Assembly: GCF_031877795.1 (NCBI RefSeq)
Contig: NC_133955.1
Location: 3,782,001-3,846,000 of the forward strand
Direction: 5' to 3'
DNA from: Strix aluco
Taxonomy: Eukaryota; Chordata; Aves; Strigiformes; Strigidae
DNA: 64,000 nucleotides
How positions within the stretch are numbered: the stretch's first letter is position 1; the number at the start of each line of letters is the position of its first letter. The notes beneath the pieces were generated by a model. That model searched no databases. It was not told the origin of the DNA and saw only the letters and a list, made by a program, of their open reading frames with translations. Below, piece after piece: positions 24,601 to 35,140 of this stretch. The position numbers and the translations under genes were made by a program.

Positions 24601-27600
24601 AACCAGGTAGGAATCAGAATGATACAGGGGGACCTGGGCATGGTGCCAGGCATGACCAGCCTTTTGGAGAAGACCTTTTTTAAACAAGCTCTGCAGCCCT
24701 CTTTGGCTGCTCAGTAGAGCTGGGTGCCAGCTTGGCTTAGGTGGAGATATGAGGTCTGAGTGTTTCTTCACAGCTTGGGTGGGGAAGGAGGACCAGAGGT
24801 GGTGGTGGTGGTAAATACAAGGACAGATGTACAGAGGGTTCCAGGACCAAAGCAGAGATGGTGATGCTCTACCTGGATGGACTATGTGGGAGGAGAACTC
24901 TGGCACTTGGATGTGTGAGCTGCAGCCCTAGGTTGGGAAGGTGGCCCAGACACAAGGGGCAGGATCCTGAATGCTAAAGCAACGTGGGGATCTGGGGCAC
25001 ACACTAAGAGATGAGGGGGGACATTGGTGGGGTGATAAAGCAGCTTTCAAGGCCAGGGGACAGGCTGCCAACAGGGCATCTGCCTTCCCCCACTCACCTC
25101 ACCTTCACCCCTGGTCTTTGTCTTAGGTGGTCTGGGCAAGCACGCATCAGATCGGCTGTGGGGCAAAGTTTTGTGAGAAGATCGACGGAATCGAAACAGA
25201 AGACATGTACCTGCTTGTTTGCAACTATTACCCACCGTAAGTCCCATGCCTCGCGTGGCTTGGTGCATCTTGGTGGGGTTTCTGTGCTGGAAATGTCCTT
25301 CCTTCGGTTCCTATAGCAGAGCAGGATTTGGCCTTGTTCAGAAATAACAGCAAAGCAAGTCCAAGAACGGTCTTTGTTAATCTTGGGTTGGTCACAAAGG
25401 AAGGAAGGGTTGTCTGGTGATCCTCGCCCGTGATTGCGACTGTTGAGGTCTGGTGCAGCTCCTGGCACAGAACCAGGGAGGGACCTCCTTGCTCTCCAAG
25501 AGCTGCCCACGGCCAACGCTCCCAGTAGCTGAGGGTACAAACGGCAGCTCCCTGCTCTGCGCCTTGTTCTTCCCCGCTGGCAGCAGCAGTTGCCTGGGTG
25601 GAGAAACATGTTTGCACCAGCAGGAAGGGTTGGACGTGGGAGGAGAGGTGAGTGCCCGCCCTGGGACCAGCTTCAGGAACCACTTGCTTGGAGCTGGTGA
25701 GGCCAAACAAGGGTGGCCGGTCGCTGCAGACCTTCTTAGGGGTCTTGAGCAGAAGGGAGACGACATCACGTGTGCAGATACCCATCGACTGCTCTGTTCT
25801 GAGGGGTGCTGAAGGATCTGCTCCGTGGAGCTGTCTCCCCTGGTTTTAGCAGCCTCGGGGTCAGGCCATCGAGTAAACGGCACTGACAGTCTGTGGCAGG
25901 AGACCAAGATCTGTTTTTTTACATTAATCCTGAGTTTTGTCTTGGCTGGGATATTCCAGTTGAATCAGACCACCTCTTTGGGATGGGTGTTTCCCCCATT
26001 CTTAATGCCTCTTTTTCTTGGTGTCTTCTGCTTCCAGGGGTAATATGAAAGGCCGAAAGCCATACAAGGAAGGACCCTCATGCTCGCAGTGTCCTGAGGA
26101 CAGAGTCTGTGTCAACTCCCTGTGTGGTAAGTGAAGTTGTACGTGTCCCTTGACAGGCTCTTGGGGCTCAGACCCCTGTGGTGGGGTCCAAGCTCTGATC
26201 CCTCCTGGAGCTTTGGGAAGCCCTGGCCCAGCAACTCCAGGTCTGGACCATGAGACATCAGGTGCAGTGGCAGCGCCTACGGCAGGTCAGCTGCCTCGAG
26301 GAGGAGCAGACAAGGACCTCGTACCCCCTGAGCCAGCAATGGCTGCCCCGGTCCTGAGGCAGGAGGTTGTGTGAGGGAGACAAGATGTCTCCAGGTTGGG
26401 AACCCCAGAGCGGGGGATGGCCCGGAGTGACCTGAGAGGGGTCGGCTGTTGCTTCCCCCCCGGCTGATTGCTAGTGGCCCCGCTTGGTGCAGGGGATCCA
26501 CTGAGGTCAGCTGAGCCCAGCCCTAACCCGTGGCCCTTTTCGTCTCTTACCAGAACCCACTGTAGAAGAGACCACTCCAGCCCCTGTGACAACAAAGGCA
26601 AGCCCATCCACCCCAACCACAGCCATGCCAAAACCCACAACCACAGCCAAACCAGCACCCACAACACGAGTCCCCACCACAGCCAAACCAGCACCCACAA
26701 CACCAGTGCCCACCACAGCCACAGCCAAACCAGCACCCACAACACCAGTGCCCACCACAGCCACAGCCAAACCAGCACCCACAACACCAGTGCCCACCAC
26801 AGCCACAGCCAAACCAGCACCCACAACACGAGTCCCCACCACAGCCAAACCAAAACCCACAACCACACTTCCAACCACGGCCAAGCCACCACCCAAAACC
26901 ACACTCCCAATCACAACCAAGCCAAAACCCACAACTGTGCTCCCAAGCACAACCACAGCCAAACCACCCACAACTACACTCACCACAGCCAAGCCAAAAC
27001 CCACAACCATGCTCCCAACCACAACCAAGCCAAAACCCGCAACACTAGCACCCATCCCAACGACAGCCAAGCCAAAACCTGCCACCGCCCTCCCACTGAC
27101 AACCCCAGCCAAGCTAGAACCTGCAGCACCAGCAGCCACCACAGCCATGGCCAAACCAAAACCCACCATGCCAGCACCTGCCACCACTACTGCCCAGCCA
27201 AAGCCCACCATGCTAACAACCACCACACCAAAACCCACCACAACCACCACTACGACTAAACCAACACCCACCACGCCAAAACCCACCACAACCACCACTA
27301 CGACTAAACCAACACCCACCACACCAAAATCCACCACAACCACAACTACGACTAAACCAACACCCACCACGCCAAAGCCCACCACAACCACAACTATGAC
27401 TAAACCAACACCCACCACACCAAAACCCACCACAACCACCACTACCACTAAGCCAACACCCACCACGCCAAAGCCCACCACAACCACCACGCCAAAACCC
27501 ACCACACCCACCACGCCAAAGCCCACCACAACCACAACTACGACTAAACCAACACCCACCAAACCAAAACCCACCATAACCACCACTACCGTCAAGCCAA

Positions 27601-28954
27601 CACCCACCACACCAAAACCCACTACAACCAAACCATCACCCACCACACCAAAACCCACCACAACTACCACTACGACCAAGTCAACATCCACCACAACCAC
27701 CCCTACAACCAAGCCAGCGCCCACCACACCAAAGTCCACCACGACCACCACTACAACCAAACCAAAGCCCACCACAAGCACCACTTCAGCCAAGCCACCA
27801 CCCACCACACCAAAACCCACCACAACTGTGGCTAAGCCAAAGCCTGCTACAGCCAAGCCAACAACCACCACACCAACATCTACCACCACTACAGCCAAGC
27901 CAACACCTGCCACTACGACATCAGCAAAGCCAAAACTCACCACAACACCACCAGCGCTTACCACAACAGCCAAGACACAAGCGAAAACTTCCACAACCAC
28001 AAAGCCAGAACCCACTGAAACAGAAACACTCAATCCTACTGAGGCAACTGCGTTAACTCTTTCCTTTGAGCCCACGTTAGACCTGGATTATAAAGTATCT
28101 CCAGAAGTAGAGGTAGACACTGGAGATCCTGTTAGCCCCTTAACTACAGAGGATCCGGCCTTACTAGAAAGCATGGGCACAGCCTTCAGCCCCAAATCAG
28201 TCCCAGAAATAAAGAAAGATGTGAAAGAGGACAGGAAAGAGAAATCAGCCTTTTCCAGTCCACCTCCATCCCTCAGCCAAATTGTTCCAGAGATCAAGTT
28301 AGTTTTCAATAAAGCTGAGGTCATAACCCCTTCAAAGTCAGTGGTTTTCAGCCCTGAAGAGCCTACCTTCTTGCGCTTAACATCATCTTCCAGAGAAAAA
28401 AAAGGGCAGAGCCCTGCTTTCCAGACCTCCCTCTCAGGTAAGGTAATTGTGGAGTCCATCCTGGCATGGAGACGCAGACGTTCAGTGATCCCCAAGCAGC
28501 ATGGAGAGCGCTTGGGAGGAACCAGTATCAGACTGGTCCTCTGGATCCTCCTCTCGTGTGTGGCACCAATCCTTTTCCTCACTCTTTCCTCTAACGCTGA
28601 AAGGTTGGATGTCTCGTTTGTGCAGCATGGTTCTGTTTACAGCCTGCTCCCCACTAACCCACCGCCGTGTCACGCCTTCGCTGGATCGGTACGCTGCTGC
28701 CTCGCACCTCGCGGTGCCTTGGTGCACGTCACTGATGGACCTGCATGAGCGGGAGTTTCCCTTTTGTCCCGGTCTTCCCCCTTAACTCTGGGTTTTCTTC
28801 TCTTCTGCCAGCAGGTGCCGTGGACACTGAAGAACTGGAGACAAACTCAGACCAGACAAGCATGGATCAGCCCACGGATGGAGCCCCCGGTACCTGCTTG
28901 GGGCTTTCACTCTTCCTCCTACCCAGTGTCATCCTGGTGGGCCTTCTGCTTTGA
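21633..28954 (+). CDS. PI16: PI16-like GPI-anchored CAP protein with expanded mucin domain
   Basis: Six exons join in frame: 21633-21788, 24289-24507, 25127-25236, 26038-26126, 26554-28437 and 28815-28954 (TGA). The total is 2598 nt, 865 residues. Residues 1 to about 23 form a signal peptide. Residues about 24-165 form a CAP (SCP/TAPS) domain: HNKYR, the GHNKERGRRGENLF-type motif (here WDHNKERGRRGENLF), CAP1 signature GHYTQVVWAST and CAP2 signature LLVCNYYPPGN, with sequon NLT. A short Cys-rich hinge (CSQCP...CVNSLC) matches human PI16. Residues about 200-680 are Thr/Pro/Lys repeats, followed by an acidic and serine-rich spacer. The last 21 residues (GTCLGLSLFLLPSVILVGLLL) look like a GPI-attachment signal, as at the human PI16 C-terminus. 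Human PI16 has 463 residues, so the middle domain is greatly enlarged. The first of two adjacent ATGs is used; both precede the same signal peptide. The family is secreted or cell-surface and non-enzymatic, despite the name peptidase inhibitor. Confidence 0.93.
22195..22323 (+). CDS. Unassigned terminal exon encoding a membrane segment
   Basis: A pyrimidine-rich acceptor (TTTGCCTTTTCAG) opens a phase-0 frame of 42 residues ending in TGA. The peptide starts VNGLLSIGGNLNFEHD, then has a hydrophobic run QLFGLSIVFLILTMICAWL and ends SWR. An ATTAAA polyadenylation signal lies 124 bases past the stop, at 22447-22452. Acceptor, frame, membrane segment, stop and polyadenylation signal occur in the right order. 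Phase 0 also matches the end of PI16 exon 1, so it could be an alternative PI16 last exon, giving a signal peptide plus a short membrane-anchored peptide. Otherwise it is the end of a small separate gene. I do not recognise the protein. Confidence 0.35.
   Translation, partial: VNGLLSIGGNLNFEHDNQVIQLFGLSIVFLILTMICAWLSWR
22986..23007. repeat. Poly(T) run of 22
   Basis: A homopolymer inside PI16 intron 1. No retroelement body is evident beside it. Confidence 0.9.
26649..26846 (+). repeat. Coding minisatellite A in PI16, 42-bp unit
   Basis: Five units start at 26649, 26685, 26727, 26769 and 26811. The three central ones are 42 bp and encode KPAPTTPVPTTATA. The two outer ones are 36 bp and encode KPAPTTRVPTTA. 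The symmetric short-long-long-long-short order suggests that the central unit duplicated in place. All units keep the reading frame. Confidence 0.9.
27228..27467 (+). repeat. Coding minisatellite B in PI16, 48-bp unit
   Basis: Five consecutive 48-bp units start at 27228, 27276, 27324, 27372 and 27420. Each encodes 16 residues of the form PKPTTTTTTTKPTPTT. Degenerate partial units continue to about 27960 with inserts such as TTPTTPKP and KSTSTTTTPTT. The coding strand is almost free of G and T in this array. The near identity of units suggests recent turnover and possible length variation between individuals. Confidence 0.92.
28809..28814 (+). promoter_or_regulatory. NAGNAG tandem splice acceptor of PI16 last exon
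   Basis: The last intron ends CAGCAG, followed by GTGCCG. Using the first AG adds one codon (Ala-Gly instead of Gly at the junction). Both choices keep the frame into the GPI-signal exon, so a one-residue splice variant is expected. Confidence 0.6.
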
Positions 28955-30220
28955 ATGGTCTTTCCCAGCTGTCCCTGCACCAGTCACCAAGGCTTTCTTC
29001 AGCATTGGTTGTTCCACAACCCTGGTAGGCTTGGGAGACACCACAGACAATTCCGGTTGACACGCTCTCTTCTTACCCTGCCTCATCTGCTCCAGCCCCG
29101 GCGAGCCAAGGGCAGCTGGCAGTCCCATGGGAACTTGGTCCCCTTCCTGAGGAGACCCAAGGGCAGGAGGGTGTCTGCCATAATGCTGGTGACCTTGGAC
29201 CCTTCTCCTTTCTTCCCAGCCAGCCTGGGCTTCTGGTCCGTTCCCAAACTGGAAGTGATGAGCTGTCCCACCCACCTGTGTGGCTGGCAGGCTCCGCCGC
29301 ACCGTGTCCCCAGGGAAAGCAGAATGACTTGGAAACGCGAGTGGCCATGAGACGTGGTGGTTGGATTTGGTGTTTGTCAGGATGAGTTTCCAACAAAAAT
29401 GCTCTTTTCCCCTCCTGATGTGTCTGTCTGTCTCAGTTTTGGAGAAGTTTCATCTCTTCCCCCACCTTGTCTAAAAAGAGTGGCTTTTTTTTGTTGTTCC
29501 ACAGGAGAGGTTTTCTATTTCCTTCCTGGTTCTGGTAGCTACTACCCAGATGTACTCCTTTCTCCTCACACCTCTGCAACCCTTGTCTCCTTCCTCTCTT
29601 CTGCTCTCTGCCGCATGTACCCATCCCACAGTTAGTCCATTGCCATGACGTTATTTTACGCGTGTGCCTGCACCTGTGTGCAAGCACAGAAGAAAAACCT
29701 TCAGTGCTAAAGAGGAGTTACTGACTCCTCTGTACGGCTTTCTTCTGCATGGCTTCCTTCTTTGCATAACTGAAGTGTATTTGAATTTAGATACAAATCC
29801 CAGTTGACATATATTTTGCGTGTGGTGGAACCTGGTCCAGGAGAAACTAGTCATCACGTGTGCTGGTACAATTTGAGCTCAAGAGAGTCAAGTGAATGAT
29901 GTTGGAGGTTACTGGTGGTTCCAGGAGTTGTTACAGGACCGCTTTCATTGTCTGGGACACTGTGTGTTTTACTCCCCCATGTCTCCGCTCCCTTCACCTG
30001 AGGATTCCCAGTAAGGTGTGTTAAATATGGCTCAAGCTTTGCAGACCGATGGAAGGGACTAGGAGATACAGTCCCTTCTCTGGTTGGCACATCCTTTGAT
30101 TTCTTAAAGAGATGAGTTGGAGAATGTCCTGAAGGCCACTATTCGTGTCCTCCCCCATGATGTTGTGTCCCGTTCATCCCCAGAGCATGCACTGAATAAA
30201 TCCTGTTGTGAAAGTCTGTT
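28955..30220 (+). other. PI16 3'UTR with polyadenylation signal
   Basis: The sequence after the TGA is non-coding by eye. It reaches AATAAA at 30195-30200, followed by a T/G-rich segment (tgttgtgaaagtctgttgtg) that fits a downstream element. The predicted cleavage site is near 30215-30220, giving a 3'UTR of about 1.25 kb. Confidence 0.7.
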
Positions 30221-33104
30221 GTGGGGCGTGCAGTGTCTCCCTGGGGGATCTGGAGGCCAGGGGCCTGCTTATTCTATCTGTAAAATGTTCTTGATTGTGT
30301 GCTTAGGTAGAATTGCTAAAAGACAACGTGGGTTCTGGGGGTGCTGAAGGGGTTTTTTGCTTTCCAAAAGCATCCGGGTGCCGGATTTTGCAAGGTTGCA
30401 ATTTAATGTTTTTAATCCGGTGTAAAAGCAGCAGCCAGGAGGAGATTGAGGATGACGTAGGGAATATTCCCCGAGCGCCCAGCTTAGTGCAAAGCAAAAA
30501 TATGTCCCCACTAGGAATTTTTGGGCAAGGAAAGCAAGAGCAAGAGAGCTCGGAGAAAAAAAAAGATCAAAACTGGGGCTGGGGCACTTCTGGTTCCCTC
30601 TTTTTAGAGGCCCAGCAGCGAGCCTCTCTCACCCCCAAACACATACTTTTTCATCTTTGCAGTAAAGAAAGAAGTTAAATACAAGCATGTGTCCCCAGAA
30701 GCCGTGTTTCTGCAGCATTTTCACTGTAGGACGTCACCCAGCTGCGAGCAGCACACGGGGAAAGGGCCTCGCGGGGTGTGAACTCGCAGCACGGGAGCGG
30801 TGCTGGGATCGGACCTTTGCTTTTTGCTTCTCCCCGTCCTTCTGCCCCTGCTTTGCCTGGCAAGGCTGCCCTGCAGCTCTGCCTTTCCCTTCTCCCTGAA
30901 ATCCTACAGCAGGAGCCCAGCAGCACCAGCTCTCGTACAGGAAACCAGCTGCCTGCGGGGTTTTTTTAGGTCACGGTCACCGCCAGCCCTGGTAAACGGT
31001 GACCGGCAGATGGCAGTGGGAGAGACACCGCAGAGAACTGGGCAGCTCTGAACTCCCTACGCAGAACCCTACAGAGAGTTTAGTGCTTTATTTAATCACA
31101 AGCATCAGATGTAGTTAAGAATCAGATTAAAAATAACCTCCTGCCCAGGTGCCGTGGCTGCTGTACGCTCTCGTTTCAGGCTGAGCTCCTGCTGCTGAGC
31201 TGCTTTCGGGGAAAAAAATCCAGCCTTGGGGTAGGGGCAGGTGAGAGAAATACAGCCAGAGTGGCTGGTGGTCACCAGTTGTACAGGGCGAGGGTTCAGC
31301 CAGGGATGGAGCTGGGAGAGCATTTAAGACCGTGACTGTTTTTCCATCTGTGTGAAGGAGGACGTAGCAGTAATTCCCTATAAACAATAAAAAGAGCAGA
31401 AAAGCATTTCACCTCCCAGTAAAATCAGGGCATTTGGTCAACACCTGATTTTTTGCAACGCTGGATCCTTCACCCTGCTGAGAGCCATCGTGGAGCTGGG
31501 AACAATGGTGCTGCTGATACACAGCTTTAGCATCAGCCCATCAAAATAATTCTAGGATTTAAATATTTTATCATTATTTTGGGGCTAGTGGACCTTGTAA
31601 AAACTGTTGAGTCTTGTTTTCCTTAAGCTTTTGACTTCTGGAAACACGCAGTTGTGCAAGGACCTATTTATAGAGTTCCTTGTAACAGAAAATTCAAAAC
31701 CAGAAGGCAAATTTCCTTTCCTCTTCCCCCTGCACCCCAGGACAACGGGGCTGAACCCTGCCAGCACGGGTATTTGGGTTGGTTTGGTTTAATCCTAAAT
31801 TAGGGGGGTTTAGGGAGGGAGGGAACACGGCCAGGGCAGGGTATGGTGTGGTGCACAGGGGAGGACACAAAACATTCAAAGGAGACTTTTGTGGCATTTC
31901 CACACCATTTCTGGGGTTGGCATGAAGGATGCGCTGGCACCGGGGTGATGCAGTGGGCAACTCCTGGGGGGGGGGGGGGGGAAGGGGCCAACACCCTGGC
32001 AAAGATACTGCTGGGTCCTGGCAGCCCCATAGCCATGTGTGGTGGGAGGAGGAGGAGGCATTTAATCATCAGCTGTGGTCAGTTGGGTTAAAATAATGAG
32101 ATTTGTGGTGTTTATAAGGCTTGGCTGCTACATTCACCCTGCCTGCTTGGTTCCCCTGCCAACCCTGGATTCTGTTTCCCAGCAGAGAGGGACGTGCCCA
32201 CTGCAGGTTGAGTGAGACGTCACTTGGCTTCGTGCTCCTGAAGCTCCCCTGAACATGGTGAGTTGGAAGGGTTGGGGCAAGCACGGGCACCATCCTGGGG
32301 GATTTGCAGTTGGGGCCATGATGCCGTAGGTCCAGCAAGCTGCCCCATATCCCCTCAGAGTACTGGGGCTGAACGCGCTCTCGTCCTGCAGGGTCCTCGG
32401 GGGTTCTGGTGGGGACTCACCTTTCTCCCTCTTGTTTCTTGGCTGCTTTTTGCTAAAAGAAGGAGCCTACCCCTCATTGCCATTGTGGCCAGTGATGGCA
32501 TTGCTGCCACAGCACGGCTGCCCTGCTGAAACGTGCCTGAGCATCCTGGCCAGCGAGTTAGCTGGATGTCCCAAATTTCCATAGTTATAAGCTCAGACAA
32601 CCTGTTAACCTCCCTCCTGGGCAGAGGCTGCTCTTTCCCATATACCAGGAAGCATTAGAGAAAGTAAATATTGCCTTGGCAGGTTTCTGAGCCCTAGTTG
32701 TGATTTATCAGAGACAAGACGATGTGTTAGCGCAGCCTGCAAGTCCCTGTGTTCACCCCTTGCTGGTATCAGAGTTATAAACATGCTTATAGCAAGGACT
32801 GTCCAAGGCAGAGAGAAGCCCTCGTGCTGACTGAGGTGAGGAAGCAGGTTTGAGCTTCGTGACAGGATTCAGGTTGGCCCAGGAAAGCACCTACTGACAG
32901 CCAAAATGGATGGTCTCAGCTGCCCGGCCAAGCCAATCTGCCCCACGTCCTCGTTGTGTCCTGGCTGTGGCTTCCCTTTCATGCTCAGGATTTTGGTCAA
33001 ACGGAGAATTTGGTCAGTGGCGCAGATTCAGGAACGCTGGCCACCCCTCCAGAGATCCCAGTTCACCATCCAAGCTCGCTTCAAGGCAGTAAAAAGACAC
33101 AGTT
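30221..33104. other. Intergenic, no gene seen
   Basis: No exon, RNA gene or element was recognised on either strand between the PI16 polyadenylation site and the minus-strand transcript end near 33105. The only notable item is the 16-base G run at 31966-31981. Confidence 0.5.
31966..31981. repeat. Poly(G) run of 16
   Basis: Sixteen consecutive G, followed by AAGGGG. It could form a G-quadruplex on the plus strand and is also a likely site of sequencing or assembly error. Confidence 0.85.
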
Positions 33105-33929
33105 TGAAAAAAGTCCAAACAAGTTTATTTTCAAAAGAGAATTTCTCCAGTAATATTTTATTCATGGCTTCCAGCTCACACAGTTTCACTGCTTGAGATT
33201 CTCTGCGTTAACATCAATGCAATGGAGGGGGACTGAACTGATTTTGTTTGGGACACACAGGATTAGTTCTTTTCTAGGGGATACCTCTTAAATACGAAGT
33301 GGATGTGCCGCTCTGTTCCCATGCTTGTGGTGCTATTTTGGTACCTTCCAAGCAATTTGCGGGTAGCAGCCCTGCCCCTCAGCAAGCAGCTAGAGGATAA
33401 TAAGGCATCCAAGAGGACCAAGCTGTAGTTTTGCACAGCAAGTCGCCAGGACTGCTGAAGAGCCAGATTTATGGAGAGAGGACTGCATTCCTTCGCTGCT
33501 AGACACTGCGGCATCCCCACCCACCAGCTGTTGCCCAGCCTGAGGAAGTCACGTCCCAGCCTCGCTGCAGCTACGCCCCATCCCAAGAAGCAGAGGAGCC
33601 TTAAACAAGCTGCTTCATTTTGGGGAGTCCCATGGCCCAAGCAGTCAGGTCTGAGTCTCCCTGTGTGTTTGCTCCGGGTGAAATTTGAGGGCTCCAATTT
33701 CTTTTTGCAGCTCTCTTCCTCCCACTTCATCTGAGAAGATGTCCTCTGCTTGCCCCCGCTGCCCGATGTCTCAGGTCTCACACGTCTCCCTGACAGTGAG
33801 ACGGCAGTGATAATGGCCCGAGATGCCCTTCAGTCTTGAACTGATGCAGCCCTGCTCGTGTTGCAGCTCCAGTCATGGACTCGATCCTGCTTACACTGGA
33901 CCATGGCAGAGGGATAGTCCCATCTGCTC
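33105..33929 (-). ncRNA. Candidate terminal exon of the let-7 host RNA
   Basis: Read on the minus strand, a strong pyrimidine-rich acceptor (ttatttcttctctttcttag) ends just before 33929. About 800 bases downstream is AATAAA at 33124-33129, followed by U- and GU-rich sequence. This fits a last exon. It lies about 0.9 kb downstream of the let-7 hairpins on the same strand, so I infer that it is the 3' end of the primary let-7 transcript. A 172-codon frame at 33263-33781 lies inside it but resembles no family I know, and I treat the exon as non-coding. Confidence 0.4.
33124..33129 (-). terminator. Minus-strand AATAAA polyadenylation signal
   Basis: TTTATT on the plus strand reads AATAAA on the minus strand. 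It is followed within 30 bases by a U-rich stretch (ggacttttttcaaactgtgt), the usual arrangement at a cleavage site near 33105. Confidence 0.5.
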
Positions 33930-34802
33930 CTAAGAAAGAGAAGAAATAACGATTCCCTGTCCCTTGTCAAGTGCCAGAGCTCTGAAGCACGTTGTCTTCT
34001 CATATGTCTGCTGTCAGATGACAGTGCTACCTGACTGGGAGAACCCGGAAGGATTAGGACTTGCTCCCTTTGGCTCACATCTCTTCTTTACCTGTCTCTG
34101 CTCTAGGACAGGGTGTTAGTCTGAATCGTTGGCTTATTCTATATAAATACACAGGAGCCCTAATCTCCTCACCAGGGTTTGCATATAAGTGAGGTAGGTT
34201 GATACGGATTATCAAATCAGAAAAACCACCCTCTAACTCTGTAACATGGGAGAGCTGGGAACTTGTCCAGAACAGAATGCACTTCCTGAGCAGGGGCCAA
34301 CCAGTCAAATCTGATCAGCTCCCAGAGCTTTGAGTCCACAGGCTAAGCTTCCTCTTGGATCTAGTTCTTAACCCAAACTTCAGAACTGGGTGCAACAAAC
34401 TCAGATCACAAGCTCAGACCTATCCTCTTTGTACCAAAGTATCCAGTCCCCTCCAGACTCAAAGACAGACTAGAAAAGAACAGCGCATTTAAACCCTTTA
34501 CAACTTGAGACCACCTCCTGCAAAAAAAGAATAGAACTGGACGCCAGCAGCTGATGCACCAACTCGTTTCATTGTTTCTCTTGCACCCATTAAACAGAGA
34601 CAGGTTTTCTGTAAGCAGGTGGCTCCATGCTCATACGACCGAGGCACAGAGCAGTCCCTGGAAGATGCAATCCTGGATGCTGTAAGAGAAGACCCACTGA
34701 GTTGTTCAACAACGTCGTGCTGTTTTGGGATCCTCAACAGAAAGAAGTGCTGCCTCAGGAGCTCTGTGGCTGAGCCAGTCCTCCAGTGGTTTTGCTGCTC
34801 TT

Positions 34803-34888
34803 TAAGGAAGGCAATAGACTGTATAGTTATCACCTGAAATGGGATAAAATCCCTCCCACCAAACTATACAACCTACTACCTCACCTCC
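34803..34888 (-). ncRNA. let-7j: let-7j microRNA precursor (let-7a-type mature arm)
   Basis: On the minus strand the 5' arm (34862-34883) is exactly tgaggtagtaggttgtatag plus tt, the let-7a sequence that chicken let-7j also carries. The 3' arm (about 34805-34826) reads ctatacagtctattgccttc plus ct and pairs with it across a loop of about 35 nt containing gggagggattttatccc. The precursor follows let-7k by about 200 bases on the same strand. It is a post-transcriptional repressor acting through its seed gaggtag; the let-7 family controls developmental timing and differentiation and is blocked by LIN28 at the precursor stage. Confidence 0.97.
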
Positions 34889-35009
34889 ACAGAGCAGTGC
34901 AGAGGTCTTGCCTCAGTCACGGCTGTATCACTGGCTTTGCACTACTTGCACCACCTGCCTCGACGCTTGGAGTAGAAGTAGGCGACGAGAACTGAAGACC
35001 TGACTGTCT

Positions 35010-35090
35010 CCTTAGGAAAGACAGTAGATTGTATAGTTAGCTCAAAGGGAGGATAGGACTCCACAACTATTCAATCTACTACCTCAGCCT
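35010..35090 (-). ncRNA. let-7k: let-7k microRNA precursor
   Basis: On the minus strand the 5' arm (35065-35086) is tgaggtagtagattgaatag plus tt, identical to chicken let-7k. The 3' arm (about 35014-35036) reads ctatacaatctactgtcttt plus cct, a let-7a/f-type star strand. Compared with let-7f the mature arm has A in place of U at position 16. The star arm still carries the A that would pair with U, so the stem has an A:A mismatch there. The seed is the standard let-7 seed. It lies 5' of let-7j in transcription order, and both are probably cut from one primary transcript. Confidence 0.97.
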
Positions 35091-35140
35091 CAAGGACAGC
35101 TTGGGACCATGGCAGTCTAAGGCAATGAGATGATCCTTAC

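Noticed and set aside
24508-24717. Read-through of PI16 exon 2 beyond the GTACCA donor (frame to 24717)
   Set aside because: The CAP1 motif continues correctly only when spliced to 25127 (GHYTQ|VVWAST), so the extension is intron.
26468-27259. 263-codon His/Thr/Ser-rich frame on the plus strand
   Set aside because: It is a shifted reading of the same repeat and starts upstream of the PI16 exon acceptor. The PI16 frame is fixed by five upstream exons.
26507-28075. 522-codon open frame on the minus strand, Val/Gly-rich
   Set aside because: It is the complement of the PI16 ACC/CCA repeat. The unit lacks stop triplets in this frame, so openness is forced by composition.
28438-28748. Read-through of PI16 exon 5 with a hydrophobic stretch (LVLWILLSCVAPILFLTLSS)
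   Set aside because: A GTAAGG donor at 28438 and a phase-matched last exon with a human-like GPI tail explain the gene better. A retained-intron isoform is possible but unsupported.
33263-33781. 172-codon minus-strand frame
   Set aside because: It has no recognisable family or domain. It falls in the inferred non-coding last exon of the let-7 host, and its length is within chance for this composition.
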